From assembly GCF_900143285.1 (NCBI RefSeq), contig NZ_FRDN01000007.1, forward strand, positions 1 through 37,855: a stretch of DNA of 37,855 bases, read 5' to 3'. The notes beneath the pieces were generated by a model. The model searched no databases and was not told where the DNA came from. It saw only the letters and a program-made list of their open reading frames with translations. A program made the translations under genes and the position numbers. Below, piece after piece: positions 29,732 to 37,855 of the stretch (its first letter is position 1; every line of letters begins with the position of its first letter). This DNA comes from Desulfitobacterium chlororespirans DSM 11544. GTDB lineage: Bacteria > Bacillota > Desulfitobacteriia > Desulfitobacteriales > Desulfitobacteriaceae.

Positions 29732-31921
29732 TTAACTATTCCTGGGATTTCTATTGGCTGTGGTTCCATTGGGATTAGGGTTGGGACTAGGGTTAGGGTT
29801 GGGGTTGGGAAGTGCCTCTTTCCGGGAAAGGTTTAAGCGCCCTTGCTTATCAATGCCTGTCGCTTTAACCAGGATTTCGTCTCCCATTTTCACCACATCT
29901 TCTACTTTTTCAACCCGTCCGTGAGCCAGTTGGGAAATATGAACCAGCCCTTCTTTGCCGCTTAATCCCAGCACACCGGGAATAACTTCGACAAAGGCTC
30001 CGAAGTCCATAATCCGGGTCACCCGGCCGTTATAAATACGGCCTACTTCCACCTCTTGGGTAAGGGCTTGGATGATCTTAAGGGCATTCTCTCCGGCTTC
30101 TCCATCCACTGCAGATATAAAGACCCGGCCATCATCTTCGATATCGATCTTGACACCGGTTTCATCGATGATCTTCTTAATGGTCTTACCGCCAGGTCCA
30201 ATCACCTCACGAATCTTATCCGGGTGAATGGATGCCGTAATGATTCTTGGCGCAAAGGGTGAAAGCTCCGGTCGTGGTTTTTCAATCACGGAGAGCATTT
30301 TATCAAGAATAAACAGACGTCCTTCTTTCGCTTGAGCAAGGGCTCTCTCCAGGATTTCCCGGGATACCCCTTTGATTTTTATATCCATCTGCAAAGCTGT
30401 TACACCTTGACTGGTTCCTGCCACCTTGAAATCCATATCTCCATCATGGTCTTCCATCCCTTGAATATCGGAAAGAATGGCGATATGATTCTCCTCGCTG
30501 ATCAAGCCCATGGCTATCCCAGCCACAGGAGACTTAATAGGCACTCCGGCATCCATCAAAGAAAGAGTGCTGCCGCATACAGAGGCCATCGAGCTGGAAC
30601 CATTGGATTCAAGAACCTCCGAGACCAGACGAAGGGTATAGGGGAAGTCGTTTTCATCAGGAATGACAGGCAGAAGCGCCCGCTCAGCCAGAGCTCCGTG
30701 ACCAATTTCCCGACGGCCCGGTCCGCGCATCGGACGGGTTTCTCCTACACTGTAAGGCGGGAAATTATAGTGGTGCATGTAGCGCTTTGACTCTTCAAGA
30801 CCTAACCCGTCAAGAATCTGTTCATCACCAACGGCTCCCAGAGTCGCCACTGTGAGTACCTGGGTTTGCCCCCGGGTAAACAGACCGGTACCATGAGTTC
30901 TGGGCAATAGTCCGACTTCGACACTGATGGGACGGATTTCGTCTAAAGCACGTCCATCGGGACGAATATGTTCTACCGTAATCAAACGACGCACAATCTT
31001 ATGTACGAAATCTTCCAGAATCTTATCAATGGTTTTCAGGTCTTCAGGGTATTGCTCCGCGAAATGGGCCAAGGCCTCTTCCTTCACTTGCTGGATGGCT
31101 TCTTCCCTTGCTTTCTTTTCTTCGGTGCGAACTGCCTGATCCATTTTATCGTAGGCAAATGCTTTGACCGCCTGGACGATCTCTTCCGGCATCTGCCCCA
31201 TCACAACTTCTTGTTTGGGTTTGGCTAAATTTCTTTCCAGAGCTTCGAGGCGGAAGTTCTCGATAAATTCCGCAATACGCTGGATTTCACGATGACCAAA
31301 CATAATAGCTTCCAACATCTGAACTTCAGGCACTTCCTGAGCACCGGCTTCCACCATCATTACCGCGTCCTTCGTACCGGCGACGGTAAGATGCATGACG
31401 CTTTTTTCAGACTGTTCAACGGTGGGATTAATAATAAGTTCATCCCCGATTAAACCCACGGTCACAGCAGCTACCGGTCCTTCAAAGGGAACATTGGAAA
31501 TCGTCAAGGCTGCCGAGGCTGCATTAATACCGGTAATGTCGGAGGCACAATCCTGATCTACCGACATTACCTGAGCAACGACTTGTACATCATTGCGATA
31601 ACCTTCGGGGAATAGGGGCCGAATCGGCCGATCGATGAGGCGGGCAGACAGAATCGCCTTCTCACTGGGGCGCCCCTCCCGCTTAATAAAGCCTCCCGGA
31701 ATTTTTCCGGCGGCATAGAGTCTCTCTTCAAATTCAACGGTCAACGGAAAAAAGTCAATACCTTCCCTTGGTTGAGCACTTCCAGTAGCAAATGCTGAAA
31801 CAACGGTATCCCCATACCGGCAGAAAATGGCACCGCCTGCTTGCTTACCTATTTTCCCGGTTTGGAAGGTCATCGTCCTGCCGCCGACCTGGATCGAACG
31901 TTCTAATACTTCCTGTGTCAC
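29732..31921 (-). CDS. pnp: Polyribonucleotide nucleotidyltransferase (PNPase)
   Basis: A 729-residue PNPase with both RNase PH domains (about 10-230 and 315-550), a helical linker, a KH domain with GPGGKTIKK (around 555-615) and an S1 domain (625-700). It degrades RNA 3' to 5' using phosphate, in the cytoplasm. The start is GTG with AAGGAGG ahead, giving the usual [14 protein letters not shown]. After the S1 domain there is an odd 28-residue tail of alternating Pro and Asn, encoded by a G-rich tract that looks like telomeric repeats (29771-29809). It follows rpsO and its terminator by 266 bases; TATAAT occurs at 32021-32026 but with no good -35 box. Confidence 0.97.
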   Translation of the reverse strand: MTQEVLERSIQVGGRTMTFQTGKIGKQAGGAIFCRYGDTVVSAFATGSAQPREGIDFFPLTVEFEERLYAAGKIPGGFIKREGRPSEKAILSARLIDRPIRPLFPEGYRNDVQVVAQVMSVDQDCASDITGINAASAALTISNVPFEGPVAAVTVGLIGDELIINPTVEQSEKSVMHLTVAGTKDAVMMVEAGAQEVPEVQMLEAIMFGHREIQRIAEFIENFRLEALERNLAKPKQEVVMGQMPEEIVQAVKAFAYDKMDQAVRTEEKKAREEAIQQVKEEALAHFAEQYPEDLKTIDKILEDFVHKIVRRLITVEHIRPDGRALDEIRPISVEVGLLPRTHGTGLFTRGQTQVLTVATLGAVGDEQILDGLGLEESKRYMHHYNFPPYSVGETRPMRGPGRREIGHGALAERALLPVIPDENDFPYTLRLVSEVLESNGSSSMASVCGSTLSLMDAGVPIKSPVAGIAMGLISEENHIAILSDIQGMEDHDGDMDFKVAGTSQGVTALQMDIKIKGVSREILERALAQAKEGRLFILDKMLSVIEKPRPELSPFAPRIITASIHPDKIREVIGPGGKTIKKIIDETGVKIDIEDDGRVFISAVDGEAGENALKIIQALTQEVEVGRIYNGRVTRIMDFGAFVEVIPGVLGLSGKEGLVHISQLAHGRVEKVEDVVKMGDEILVKATGIDKQGRLNLSRKEALPNPNPNPSPNPNPNGTTANRNPRNS
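29771..29809 (+). repeat. Telomere-like G-rich repeat at the end of pnp
   Basis: Six or more GGG runs with short loops, mostly GGGTT or GGGATTA-like units, occur in 39 bases of the plus strand. The plus strand could fold as a G-quadruplex; the mRNA carries the complementary CCC runs. In the pnp frame it encodes the Pro-Asn repeat tail. Repeats of this kind usually vary in copy number between strains. Confidence 0.8.
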
Positions 31922-32123
31922 AATGGAACCTCCTTAAAATTCTCTCCAACTATTTTCTTCTTAACTTGATTCATCTTCGACATATTGTTATTATTTCCTG
32001 CATTTAGATTAAAAAAACTAATTATATAAAGAAAACCTGATTTCGCTGAGCCCTGGTGAAAGGGTCATCTTTAGTTGCCCTTACTATCTGCCAAAAAAGC
32101 TTTATTTTCCCTGATACGTATAA

Positions 32124-32156
32124 AAAAGAGAGACAGGAATAATCTGTCTCTCTTTT
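32124..32156 (-). terminator. Rho-independent terminator after rpsO
   Basis: AAAAGAGAGACAG (32124-32136) and CTGTCTCTCTTTT (32144-32156) form a perfect 13-base-pair stem with a seven-base loop. On the minus strand the stem runs into a T-tract (TTTTTTAT). It lies 31 bases after the rpsO stop, so pnp is either expressed by read-through or from its own promoter in 31922-32123, where nothing else is recognisable. Confidence 0.9.
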
Positions 32157-32187
32157 CTCTCCATTTTATAGTGTTCTGCGCACAAGA

Positions 32188-32454
32188 TTAACGGCGTAAG
32201 CCGAGATCGGAAATAATCTTACGATAGCGATTGAAGTCCATATCTTTCAGATAGTTAAGCAGAGCACGGCGTTGTCCAACCATCTTCAAAAGACCACGGC
32301 GGGAGTGATGATCCTTCTTGTGGGTCTTGAAGTGCTCAGTTAAATAGGTAATGCGCTCAGTGAGCAAGGCAATCTGCACTTCAGGAGAACCGGTATCTCC
32401 TTCGTGTTGTTGGAACTTCGCAATAATTTCTTTTTTCCTTTCGGGTGTCATCAT
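32188..32454 (-). CDS. rpsO: Small ribosomal subunit protein S15 (uS15)
   Basis: An 88-residue S15, the standard length, which binds the central domain of 16S rRNA during 30S assembly. The family signature is plain in residues 20-80: [16 protein letters not shown], then [26 protein letters not shown] lies nine bases before the first of two adjacent ATG codons. The gene stands between ribF and pnp, the usual order in Gram-positive bacteria and beyond. S15 often represses its own translation by binding its leader, but no such structure was identified in the 119 bases upstream. Confidence 0.98.
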   Translation of the reverse strand: MMTPERKKEIIAKFQQHEGDTGSPEVQIALLTERITYLTEHFKTHKKDHHSRRGLLKMVGQRRALLNYLKDMDFNRYRKIISDLGLRR

Positions 32455-32574
32455 GGGTGTCTACCTCCATTAATTCTAATAATCGCCTGCTGCCCAGAAT
32501 TGCGACGGAGAACGCAAGCCCGAGCGAGCGGTTCTCATGTATTTTACTAAAAAAACTTCTATTTGTAAAGGAAT

Positions 32575-33531
32575 TTAATGAGCATTTACGGCCTGAACAG
32601 GGTTTTCAAAGATTTCTTCCAGTACTTGTTTCGTCTTTAAGGCATCCCGTTCCAGCTGTCCCTTCAGCTCGTCAAAACCATTGAATTTTCTTTCATCACG
32701 AATCTTCTCTTCACAGCATATTGCTAATTCCATGCCATAAAGATCGCCGCTGAAATCAAAGAAATGTATTTCTACGGTAAGGGCATATTCCTCATGAAAC
32801 GTAGGCTTCATGCCAATATTCATCATACCATGAACAAGACGTCCTTCGATCTCTGCCCATACGGCATAGACTCCCCGTTTGGGAATAATCAAGTCTTCAT
32901 GGATCTTTAAGTTTGCTGTAGGATACCCTAAGTCATGGCCGCGCTTTTCTCCTTCGACCACGGTTCCCACCAGCTTATAGGTCCGGCCCAACAGCTTCTT
33001 GGCCTGGACGGCATCTCCATTAAGCAAAGCTTTGCGGACGGCTGTCGAAGAGATGACCTTGCCCTCAAAAGTCTGGGGCTGGAGCACACTGACTCCAAAG
33101 CCATAGTCTTGACCATAACGCTGAAGGTCTTCAGCAGTCCCTTTTCCCAAGGCACCAAAGGAGTAGTTGAAGCCAACCACAATATGAATGACGCCGAGTT
33201 TAACAAGGATATCTTTGACAAACCCTTCAGGAGAAGTATCAGCCATTCCCTTAGTAAAAGGTACTAAATAAACCCGATCGACACCGATTTCGGAAAACAA
33301 CTTCATCTGCTCTTTTGGAGTGGTCAGGAAGCCAAGCACCCGTTCCGGAAAAAGCAGTTTCAAGGGATGAGGCTCAAAAAGAAGAACGGCAAGGTCCACC
33401 CCTTTTTGAGCAGCTTGCTCCAAACCGCTTTTAAGCAAGCGTTGATGTCCCAGATGCACTCCGTCAAAATTTCCTAAAGCCAATACACACTGATTGCCAG
33501 GGTTTGACGGTAATTCTTGGATGATTTGCAT
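32575..33531 (-). CDS. ribF: Bifunctional riboflavin kinase/FAD synthetase
   Basis: A 318-residue enzyme, full length, converting riboflavin to FMN and then FAD. The N-terminal adenylyltransferase domain shows GNFDGVHLGH (20-29) and the later SSTAVRKALL segment. The C-terminal kinase domain has GYPTANL and GVYAVWAEI followed by MMNIGMKPTF, as expected for the flavokinase fold. AGGTGGGGA precedes the ATG. It lies 44 bases after truB and precedes rpsO, the same order as in B. subtilis. Its FAD and FMN products serve the ETF, acyl-CoA dehydrogenase and DpaB flavoproteins encoded nearby, though that is incidental. Confidence 0.97.
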   Translation of the reverse strand: MQIIQELPSNPGNQCVLALGNFDGVHLGHQRLLKSGLEQAAQKGVDLAVLLFEPHPLKLLFPERVLGFLTTPKEQMKLFSEIGVDRVYLVPFTKGMADTSPEGFVKDILVKLGVIHIVVGFNYSFGALGKGTAEDLQRYGQDYGFGVSVLQPQTFEGKVISSTAVRKALLNGDAVQAKKLLGRTYKLVGTVVEGEKRGHDLGYPTANLKIHEDLIIPKRGVYAVWAEIEGRLVHGMMNIGMKPTFHEEYALTVEIHFFDFSGDLYGMELAICCEEKIRDERKFNGFDELKGQLERDALKTKQVLEEIFENPVQAVNAH

Positions 33532-33575
33532 AGTTCCCCACCTAACTTCCCCTCAGTACTACTCTATTTTTATCC

Positions 33576-34460
33576 TTAAAAAACTTTGTAAGGACAGAGG
33601 GCCTGCTCTTTCCAAATTCCTATACCTAAAAAATTTTCTTCACTAAAAACTTGAACTTCGCACCCCTCACCCGTCTCAACCTCGACCTCAATTTGACTTT
33701 TCGCTGTAGAAAGCCCATTGCGAAAGGCCAGCGCTCTTTGCGGAGACAAAGACACCCGGGGTAAGTCCAATACTTGGATGTAAGGAATCAGGAATGAATA
33801 ATCATCCCGCTCCATAAAGTTTTGAATCGTCTCCAGGGATAGACTCTCCTGAATATGAAAGGGTCCGGAACGGAGGCGGACCAGCGCTGACATATGTGCC
33901 CCGCACCCTAAAGTCTGCCCCATATCATGGCACAATGTCCGTACATAGGTCCCCTTTGAACAATCCACTTCAAAAATCGCCTTAGGGTATTCACCCTCAA
34001 TCCATTCCCTAAACTGCAAATGATCGATGTGTATTTCCCGGGATGTTCTTTCCACTTCCAGACCCTGACGGGCTAATTCATAAAGACGTTTCCCTTGGTG
34101 TTTCACCGCCGAGAACATAGGCGGAATCTGCCGGATGGAACCAAGATACTGAGGAATGATCCGCTGAAAATCCTCAGCACTCACCTGAGCCGGCTCCTTG
34201 TGGAGAATCTCTCCGGAAGCATCCTGGGTATCTGTCGTCATGCCAAAGATCATCTCACACCGATAGGATTTTCCCTGATTGGTGATATATTCAGCCAAGC
34301 GGGTGGCTTTACCCACGCAAATCGGCAATACCCCCGTAACCTCAGGATCCAAGGTCCCCGTATGCCCAATTTTACGGGTGTTCAACATTCTTCTTAAGCG
34401 AACGACCACATCAGAAGAAGTCATCCCTGAGGGTTTGAGTACATTAATGACTCCGTCCAA
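33576..34460 (-). CDS. truB: tRNA pseudouridine(55) synthase
   Basis: A 294-residue TruB, which forms pseudouridine 55 in the T-loop of tRNAs. The catalytic aspartate is Asp38 in GHTGTLDPEVTGVLP, and the family start DGVINVLKPSGMTS is intact. The open frame extends 43 codons further upstream, inside nrnA, but the true start is TTG at 34460. It has GAGGAGGAG seven bases ahead and gives a normal-length protein. The gene therefore overlaps the nrnA end by 17 bases, and the two are probably translationally coupled. Confidence 0.95.
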   Translation of the reverse strand: MDGVINVLKPSGMTSSDVVVRLRRMLNTRKIGHTGTLDPEVTGVLPICVGKATRLAEYITNQGKSYRCEMIFGMTTDTQDASGEILHKEPAQVSAEDFQRIIPQYLGSIRQIPPMFSAVKHQGKRLYELARQGLEVERTSREIHIDHLQFREWIEGEYPKAIFEVDCSKGTYVRTLCHDMGQTLGCGAHMSALVRLRSGPFHIQESLSLETIQNFMERDDYSFLIPYIQVLDLPRVSLSPQRALAFRNGLSTAKSQIEVEVETGEGCEVQVFSEENFLGIGIWKEQALCPYKVF

Positions 34461-35424
34461 GCTTGAGCTCCTCCTCAATGGTTTGCCGAATCTTCTGCTT
34501 TGCTTCTTCCAGAGAAAGCTGCAAGGTACAGCCTGCCGCCCGTTGATGCCCGCCGCCGCCAAAACTATCGGCAATTCTGTTGACATCAAACCAGCGATTG
34601 GAGCGCAGGCTTACACGCACGACATCAGGTTTGGCTTCTTTAAGTAAGACGGCGACCTCTACCCCTTCTACAGTTCGGGCATGATCGATCAGCCCTTCGC
34701 TTAAACTTTCCTCAGCACCGCTTTCCTCAAAGTCCTGTTTCCTTAAGGTCATCATCCCTAGCTGCCCTTCTGCAAAAAACTGCAATTGGTTTAAGCCCCG
34801 CCGCAGCAACTCTAACTTAACCATAGGGGTTTGATCAAAGACGAAATGATGAATATCACTTAAGCTAATTCCGGCCTCGATGAGTTCACCGGCAATCTGA
34901 TGGGTCTTCGCAGTGGTATTGGAATACTTAAAGGATCCGGTATCCGTCAATAAAGCTGTATAGAAGTTGGCAGCGATCTCCTGAGTTAATTCCACATTAA
35001 GTCGGCGCACTAAAGCATAAGCGAGCTCACCGCTGGCTGCAGCCTGACTATCCACCCAATTAATCCTGCCAAAGTTCTGATTGGAAATATGGTGGTCTAA
35101 ATTCAGAATGACAGCATCCGCGGGCAGATCCTCCCTTTGCAATTGGACCCGTTGCAAGTCGGCGCAATCTACAAAAAGCAACGTTTCAGGAAGAGGATCA
35201 GGCATTGATTGAGTAATCTTGTCTACACCGGACAAAAAACTTAAATTGCGCGGAATTGGATCGGGGTTAAACATCGCTACTTCTTTCCCCAAAGCTTCTA
35301 ATGCCAAGCCAATTCCCAGCATGGATCCTATGCAATCCCCGTCCGGGGATACATGGGAGAAAAGCGCCACTTTTGACGCTTTTCTTAATTCCTCTGCCAT
35401 TTGAGTTATTACACTATTCATCAT
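34444..35424 (-). CDS. nrnA: DHH-family oligoribonuclease/pAp phosphatase (NrnA type)
   Basis: A 326-residue DHH/DHHA1 phosphoesterase of NrnA length that degrades very short RNAs and hydrolyses 3'-phosphoadenosine 5'-phosphate. Metal-binding motifs are VSPDGDCIGS (Asp28, Asp30), VDCADL (85-90) and the DHH triad (110-112). The DHHA1 domain ends in GGGGHQRAAGC. Two adjacent ATG codons overlap the rbfA stop by 11 bases, with GAGGGCG ahead, so translation is coupled to rbfA. The next gene, truB, starts within its last codons. A DHH gene between rbfA and truB is common in Bacillota. Confidence 0.93.
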   Translation of the reverse strand: MMNSVITQMAEELRKASKVALFSHVSPDGDCIGSMLGIGLALEALGKEVAMFNPDPIPRNLSFLSGVDKITQSMPDPLPETLLFVDCADLQRVQLQREDLPADAVILNLDHHISNQNFGRINWVDSQAAASGELAYALVRRLNVELTQEIAANFYTALLTDTGSFKYSNTTAKTHQIAGELIEAGISLSDIHHFVFDQTPMVKLELLRRGLNQLQFFAEGQLGMMTLRKQDFEESGAEESLSEGLIDHARTVEGVEVAVLLKEAKPDVVRVSLRSNRWFDVNRIADSFGGGGHQRAAGCTLQLSLEEAKQKIRQTIEEELKLGRSH

Positions 35425-35791
35425 GGGATTCGCCCTCGTCTTTTTCTTCCTCCTGCTTTACTCCCCGCAGCAATTGGGCGATATGAGCGCCATGCTCGAT
35501 GGAAGTATCGTACTTGAACACGATCTCAGGAGCATGCCTTAAGCGAACCCTTTTGCCGATTTCGCTGCGTACGAAGCCCGCTGCCCTTTTTAAGGCATCC
35601 AATGAATCCTTAGCCTGCTGGGAGTCACCCAAAACACTGACATAGACTTTAGCATTGCCAAGGTCATCGGCGACTTCGACACTGGTCACCGTCACAAAGC
35701 CAATCCTGGGGTCCTTGAGTTCCTCCCGGATCAACTGGGATATTTCTTGCTTTAGGGTCTCGGCGAGCCTATTCGAACGATGTTTAGCCAT
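35414..35791 (-). CDS. rbfA: Ribosome-binding factor A
   Basis: A 125-residue RbfA, which binds the immature 30S subunit and helps 16S rRNA 5'-end maturation. The family start KHRSNRLAETLKQEISQLI, the DPRIGFVTVTSVEVADDL strand and the LRHAPEIVFKYDTS segment are all clear. The last 20 residues are strongly acidic and lysine-rich. An ATG five codons upstream is in frame, but GGAGG sits between the two ATG codons, so the start is 35791. It lies 24 bases after infB. Confidence 0.95.
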   Translation of the reverse strand: MAKHRSNRLAETLKQEISQLIREELKDPRIGFVTVTSVEVADDLGNAKVYVSVLGDSQQAKDSLDALKRAAGFVRSEIGKRVRLRHAPEIVFKYDTSIEHGAHIAQLLRGVKQEEEKDEGESHDE

Positions 35792-35815
35792 GTGGTCTCC
35801 CTCCATAGGGGTGAA

Positions 35816-37855
35816 TTATAGTTGTCGTTTCACTTCTTCCATGATAAAGGCCTCTATAATGTCTCCCTCTTTAATATCATTGAAGTTTGCTACTCCAATA
35901 CCGCATTCGTAGCCTTCCACAACCTCTTTGGCATCGTCCTTGAAACGTCTCAGGGATTCCAGCTCTCCTTCATGAATGACTATGCCATCACGAATGACGC
36001 GGATTTTGGAGTGCCTTGTGATCTTGCCGTTGAGCACATAAGATCCGCCGACAGTTCCAACTTTGGGAACTTTAAAGACTTGGCGAACTTCAGCCCGGCC
36101 TTGTACCACTTCTTTAAAATCAGGATCCAGCATACCTGTCATAGCAGCCTTAACATCCTCAATCGCATCATAGATGACCCGATAGAGGCGCATATCTACT
36201 CCTTGCAGCTCTGCTGTTGCTTTGGTATTGGCGTCGGGACGGACGTTAAAGCCAATGATGATAGCGTTGGAAGCCGCGGCAAGCATGATGTCTGTCTCTG
36301 TAATTGCCCCAACTCCCCCATGAATAGGGTTGACTCGGACTTCGCTGGTGGATAAGCGAAGCAGTGATTGCTTCAGAGCCTCAATGGAGCCCTGAACGTC
36401 AGCCTTGATGATCACATTCAGCTCTTTGACTTCCCCTTCTTTAATCCGATCGAAAAGGTCCTCTAAGCTGACTTTAGTCGTCTGCCGCACTTCTTCAGCC
36501 TTCCGCTCGTTAGCACGTGCTTCGGCAATCTGGCGGGCATGTTTCTCATCGTCAACAACATTGAAGACTTGACCGGCTTTGGGAACCTCATTGAGCCCCT
36601 GAACCTCGACAGGAGTGGAAGGACCGGCTTTTTTAACACGGCGTCCTTTGTCATCCACCATGGCACGAATGCGGCCAAAGGAGGATCCGGCGAGAATAAT
36701 ATCGCCAACATTTAAGGTTCCTTTAGAGACGAGAACTGTCGCCACAGGTCCCTTTCCTTTATCCAATTCAGCTTCAATCACTGTTCCGGTCGCACTGCGG
36801 TTGGGGTTGGCCTTCAGCTCTTTAATTTCCGCGACAAGCAGAACCATCTCCAGGAGCTGTTCAATATTCATGCGGGCTTTGGCTGAGACAGGCACCGCGA
36901 TGGTGTCTCCTCCCCATTCTTCAACCACCAGTCCATACTCGGTCAGTTCCTGCTTTACCCGATCTGGGTTAGACTCTTCTTTATCAATCTTGTTGATAGC
37001 TACAATAATCGGCACATCGGCAGCTTTGGCATGGTTGATCGCCTCAACAGTCTGGGGCATCACACCATCATCTGCAGCCACAACGAGAATGGCTATATCC
37101 GTGACTTGAGCCCCGCGAGCACGCATAGCGGTAAACGCTTCATGGCCCGGGGTATCAAGGAAGGTGATCTTTTGTCCATTGATCTCTACCTGATAAGCAC
37201 CAATATGCTGAGTGATACCCCCGGCTTCCGATGCTGTGACTTTAGTCGTCCGTATGGCATCAAGGAGAGATGTTTTACCATGGTCAACATGCCCCATGAC
37301 AGTGACAACGGGTGGACGTGGCCGCAGTTCTGCCGGAGCGTCCTCAATCTCTTCAATCACAGTGATAGGCTTTTCGATCTTAACCTCCACTGTAACTCCC
37401 ATTTCTCCCGCGATAATGACAGCAGTTTCCGAATCAATCTCTTGATTGATGGTGGCCATGACACCCATATCCATCAGTTTCTTGATAACTTCTCCGGATT
37501 TGCGACTCATTTTGGCTGCCAAATCCTGAACCGTTAGACTTTCCGGAATAACGATATGCTTAGGAGCTGTATCACGAATTTCACGTGGTGCTGCTTTCAC
37601 ATTGCGTCTGTTGCCTCGTGGTGCGCGTATTTCTTTTTCCATCTCTTTTTTGCGTTCAAAATTCCGATCTTGTGGTTTCTTCTTTTCACCGATTTGACGC
37701 TTAGGCGGTTGCTCTACCGCTGGTGCACCAGGAGTTGCAGGGGGTCTCTGAGGTGGTCTCTGCCCTTGAGGACGATCTCCCATCGGTCTTTGTCCTTGAG
37801 GACGATCTCCCATCGGTCTTTGACCCTGGGGACGATCTCCCATCGGTCTTTGACC
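35816..37855 (-). CDS. infB: Translation initiation factor IF-2 (N-terminus beyond the window)
   Basis: The frame is open to the right edge, giving 679 residues of an incomplete IF-2, the GTPase that brings initiator tRNA to the 30S subunit. Counting from the in-frame ATG at 37843, the visible part starts with a low-complexity region of three [10 protein letters not shown] decapeptides and a Pro/Arg/Lys-rich linker. An IF2_N-like segment follows (about 100-150), then the G domain: GHVDHGKTS (184-192), [13 protein letters not shown] and SAK. Domains II to IV run to the C-terminus. The ATG at 37843 lies inside the repeat and is not the start. No stop or ribosome binding site precedes it within the window. 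Confidence 0.97.
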   Translation of the reverse strand, partial: GQRPMGDRPQGQRPMGDRPQGQRPMGDRPQGQRPPQRPPATPGAPAVEQPPKRQIGEKKKPQDRNFERKKEMEKEIRAPRGNRRNVKAAPREIRDTAPKHIVIPESLTVQDLAAKMSRKSGEVIKKLMDMGVMATINQEIDSETAVIIAGEMGVTVEVKIEKPITVIEEIEDAPAELRPRPPVVTVMGHVDHGKTSLLDAIRTTKVTASEAGGITQHIGAYQVEINGQKITFLDTPGHEAFTAMRARGAQVTDIAILVVAADDGVMPQTVEAINHAKAADVPIIVAINKIDKEESNPDRVKQELTEYGLVVEEWGGDTIAVPVSAKARMNIEQLLEMVLLVAEIKELKANPNRSATGTVIEAELDKGKGPVATVLVSKGTLNVGDIILAGSSFGRIRAMVDDKGRRVKKAGPSTPVEVQGLNEVPKAGQVFNVVDDEKHARQIAEARANERKAEEVRQTTKVSLEDLFDRIKEGEVKELNVIIKADVQGSIEALKQSLLRLSTSEVRVNPIHGGVGAITETDIMLAAASNAIIIGFNVRPDANTKATAELQGVDMRLYRVIYDAIEDVKAAMTGMLDPDFKEVVQGRAEVRQVFKVPKVGTVGGSYVLNGKITRHSKIRVIRDGIVIHEGELESLRRFKDDAKEVVEGYECGIGVANFNDIKEGDIIEAFIMEEVKRQL
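37771..37855 (-). repeat. 30-base tandem repeat in infB
   Basis: Nearly three copies of a 30-base unit (37771-37800, 37801-37830, 37831-37855 cut by the edge), differing at a few positions, encode the decapeptide [11 protein letters not shown] degenerate partial unit precedes them near 37761. The array continues beyond the window. Because the unit is ten codons, changes in copy number keep the reading frame. Confidence 0.9.

Noticed and set aside
36615-37109. 164-codon plus-strand frame and others opposite infB
   Set aside because: They are antisense shadows of the strongly conserved IF-2 GTPase region.

Overview
The window looks like chromosomal DNA of an anaerobic, spore-forming member of the Bacillota. 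The best fit is Desulfitobacterium or a close relative in the Peptococcaceae; this is an inference from gene content and order, since no database could be searched. Every protein gene I can support is on the minus strand, as is the rRNA operon whose 16S 5' end lies at the left edge, so transcription runs from right to left throughout.

Three blocks follow one another in the direction of transcription. (1) 37855 to about 16500 is the classical Gram-positive translation/RNA-decay and sporulation/lysine neighbourhood: infB (N-terminus cut by the window edge), rbfA, nrnA, truB, ribF, rpsO, pnp, a YlxY-type deacetylase, a D,D-carboxypeptidase, an M16 peptidase, dut, a small membrane protein, a YlmC/YmxH protein, dapB, dpaA, dpaB, asd, aspartokinase, dapA and an RNase J gene. 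The order matches Bacillus subtilis closely, with dapB, dut and the carboxypeptidase as additions. Asd, aspartokinase, DapA and DapB make dihydrodipicolinate/tetrahydrodipicolinate, and DpaAB diverts the pathway to dipicolinate for spores. This compact block is interrupted by about 880 bases of repeat-rich, strongly structured DNA between dut and the M16 peptidase gene (25587-26468).

(2) 16393 to 14465 encodes a sigma-54 activator with a PrpR-type sensor, a PAS-like region, an AAA+ domain with an intact GAFTGA motif, and a small C-terminal DNA-binding region.

(3) 14086 to 645 is a catabolic regulon. A transporter gene stands alone. A ten-gene run follows: CaiB-type CoA-transferase, a second, paralogous transporter, acyl-CoA dehydrogenase, 3-hydroxyacyl-CoA dehydrogenase, TIGR04076 protein, enoyl-CoA hydratase, etfB, etfA, a membrane HdrD-like Fe-S protein and an atypical thiolase. 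Together they can import a carboxylic acid, activate it by CoA transfer, carry it through a full beta-oxidation turn, and pass the electrons by ETF to the membrane quinone pool. The substrate is not evident.

The main new observation is that both transcription units of block 3 start at almost identical -24/-12 promoters (TGGCATRAGAATTGCAT). Each is preceded, at 73-74 bases, by a conserved 27-base motif that is probably the binding site of the adjacent activator. Other points of interest are a hairpin that hides the ribosome binding site and start codon of the ylxY gene, a telomere-like G-rich tract encoding a Pro-Asn tail on PNPase, a 30-base tandem repeat in infB, and a probable non-standard start for the membrane Fe-S protein.
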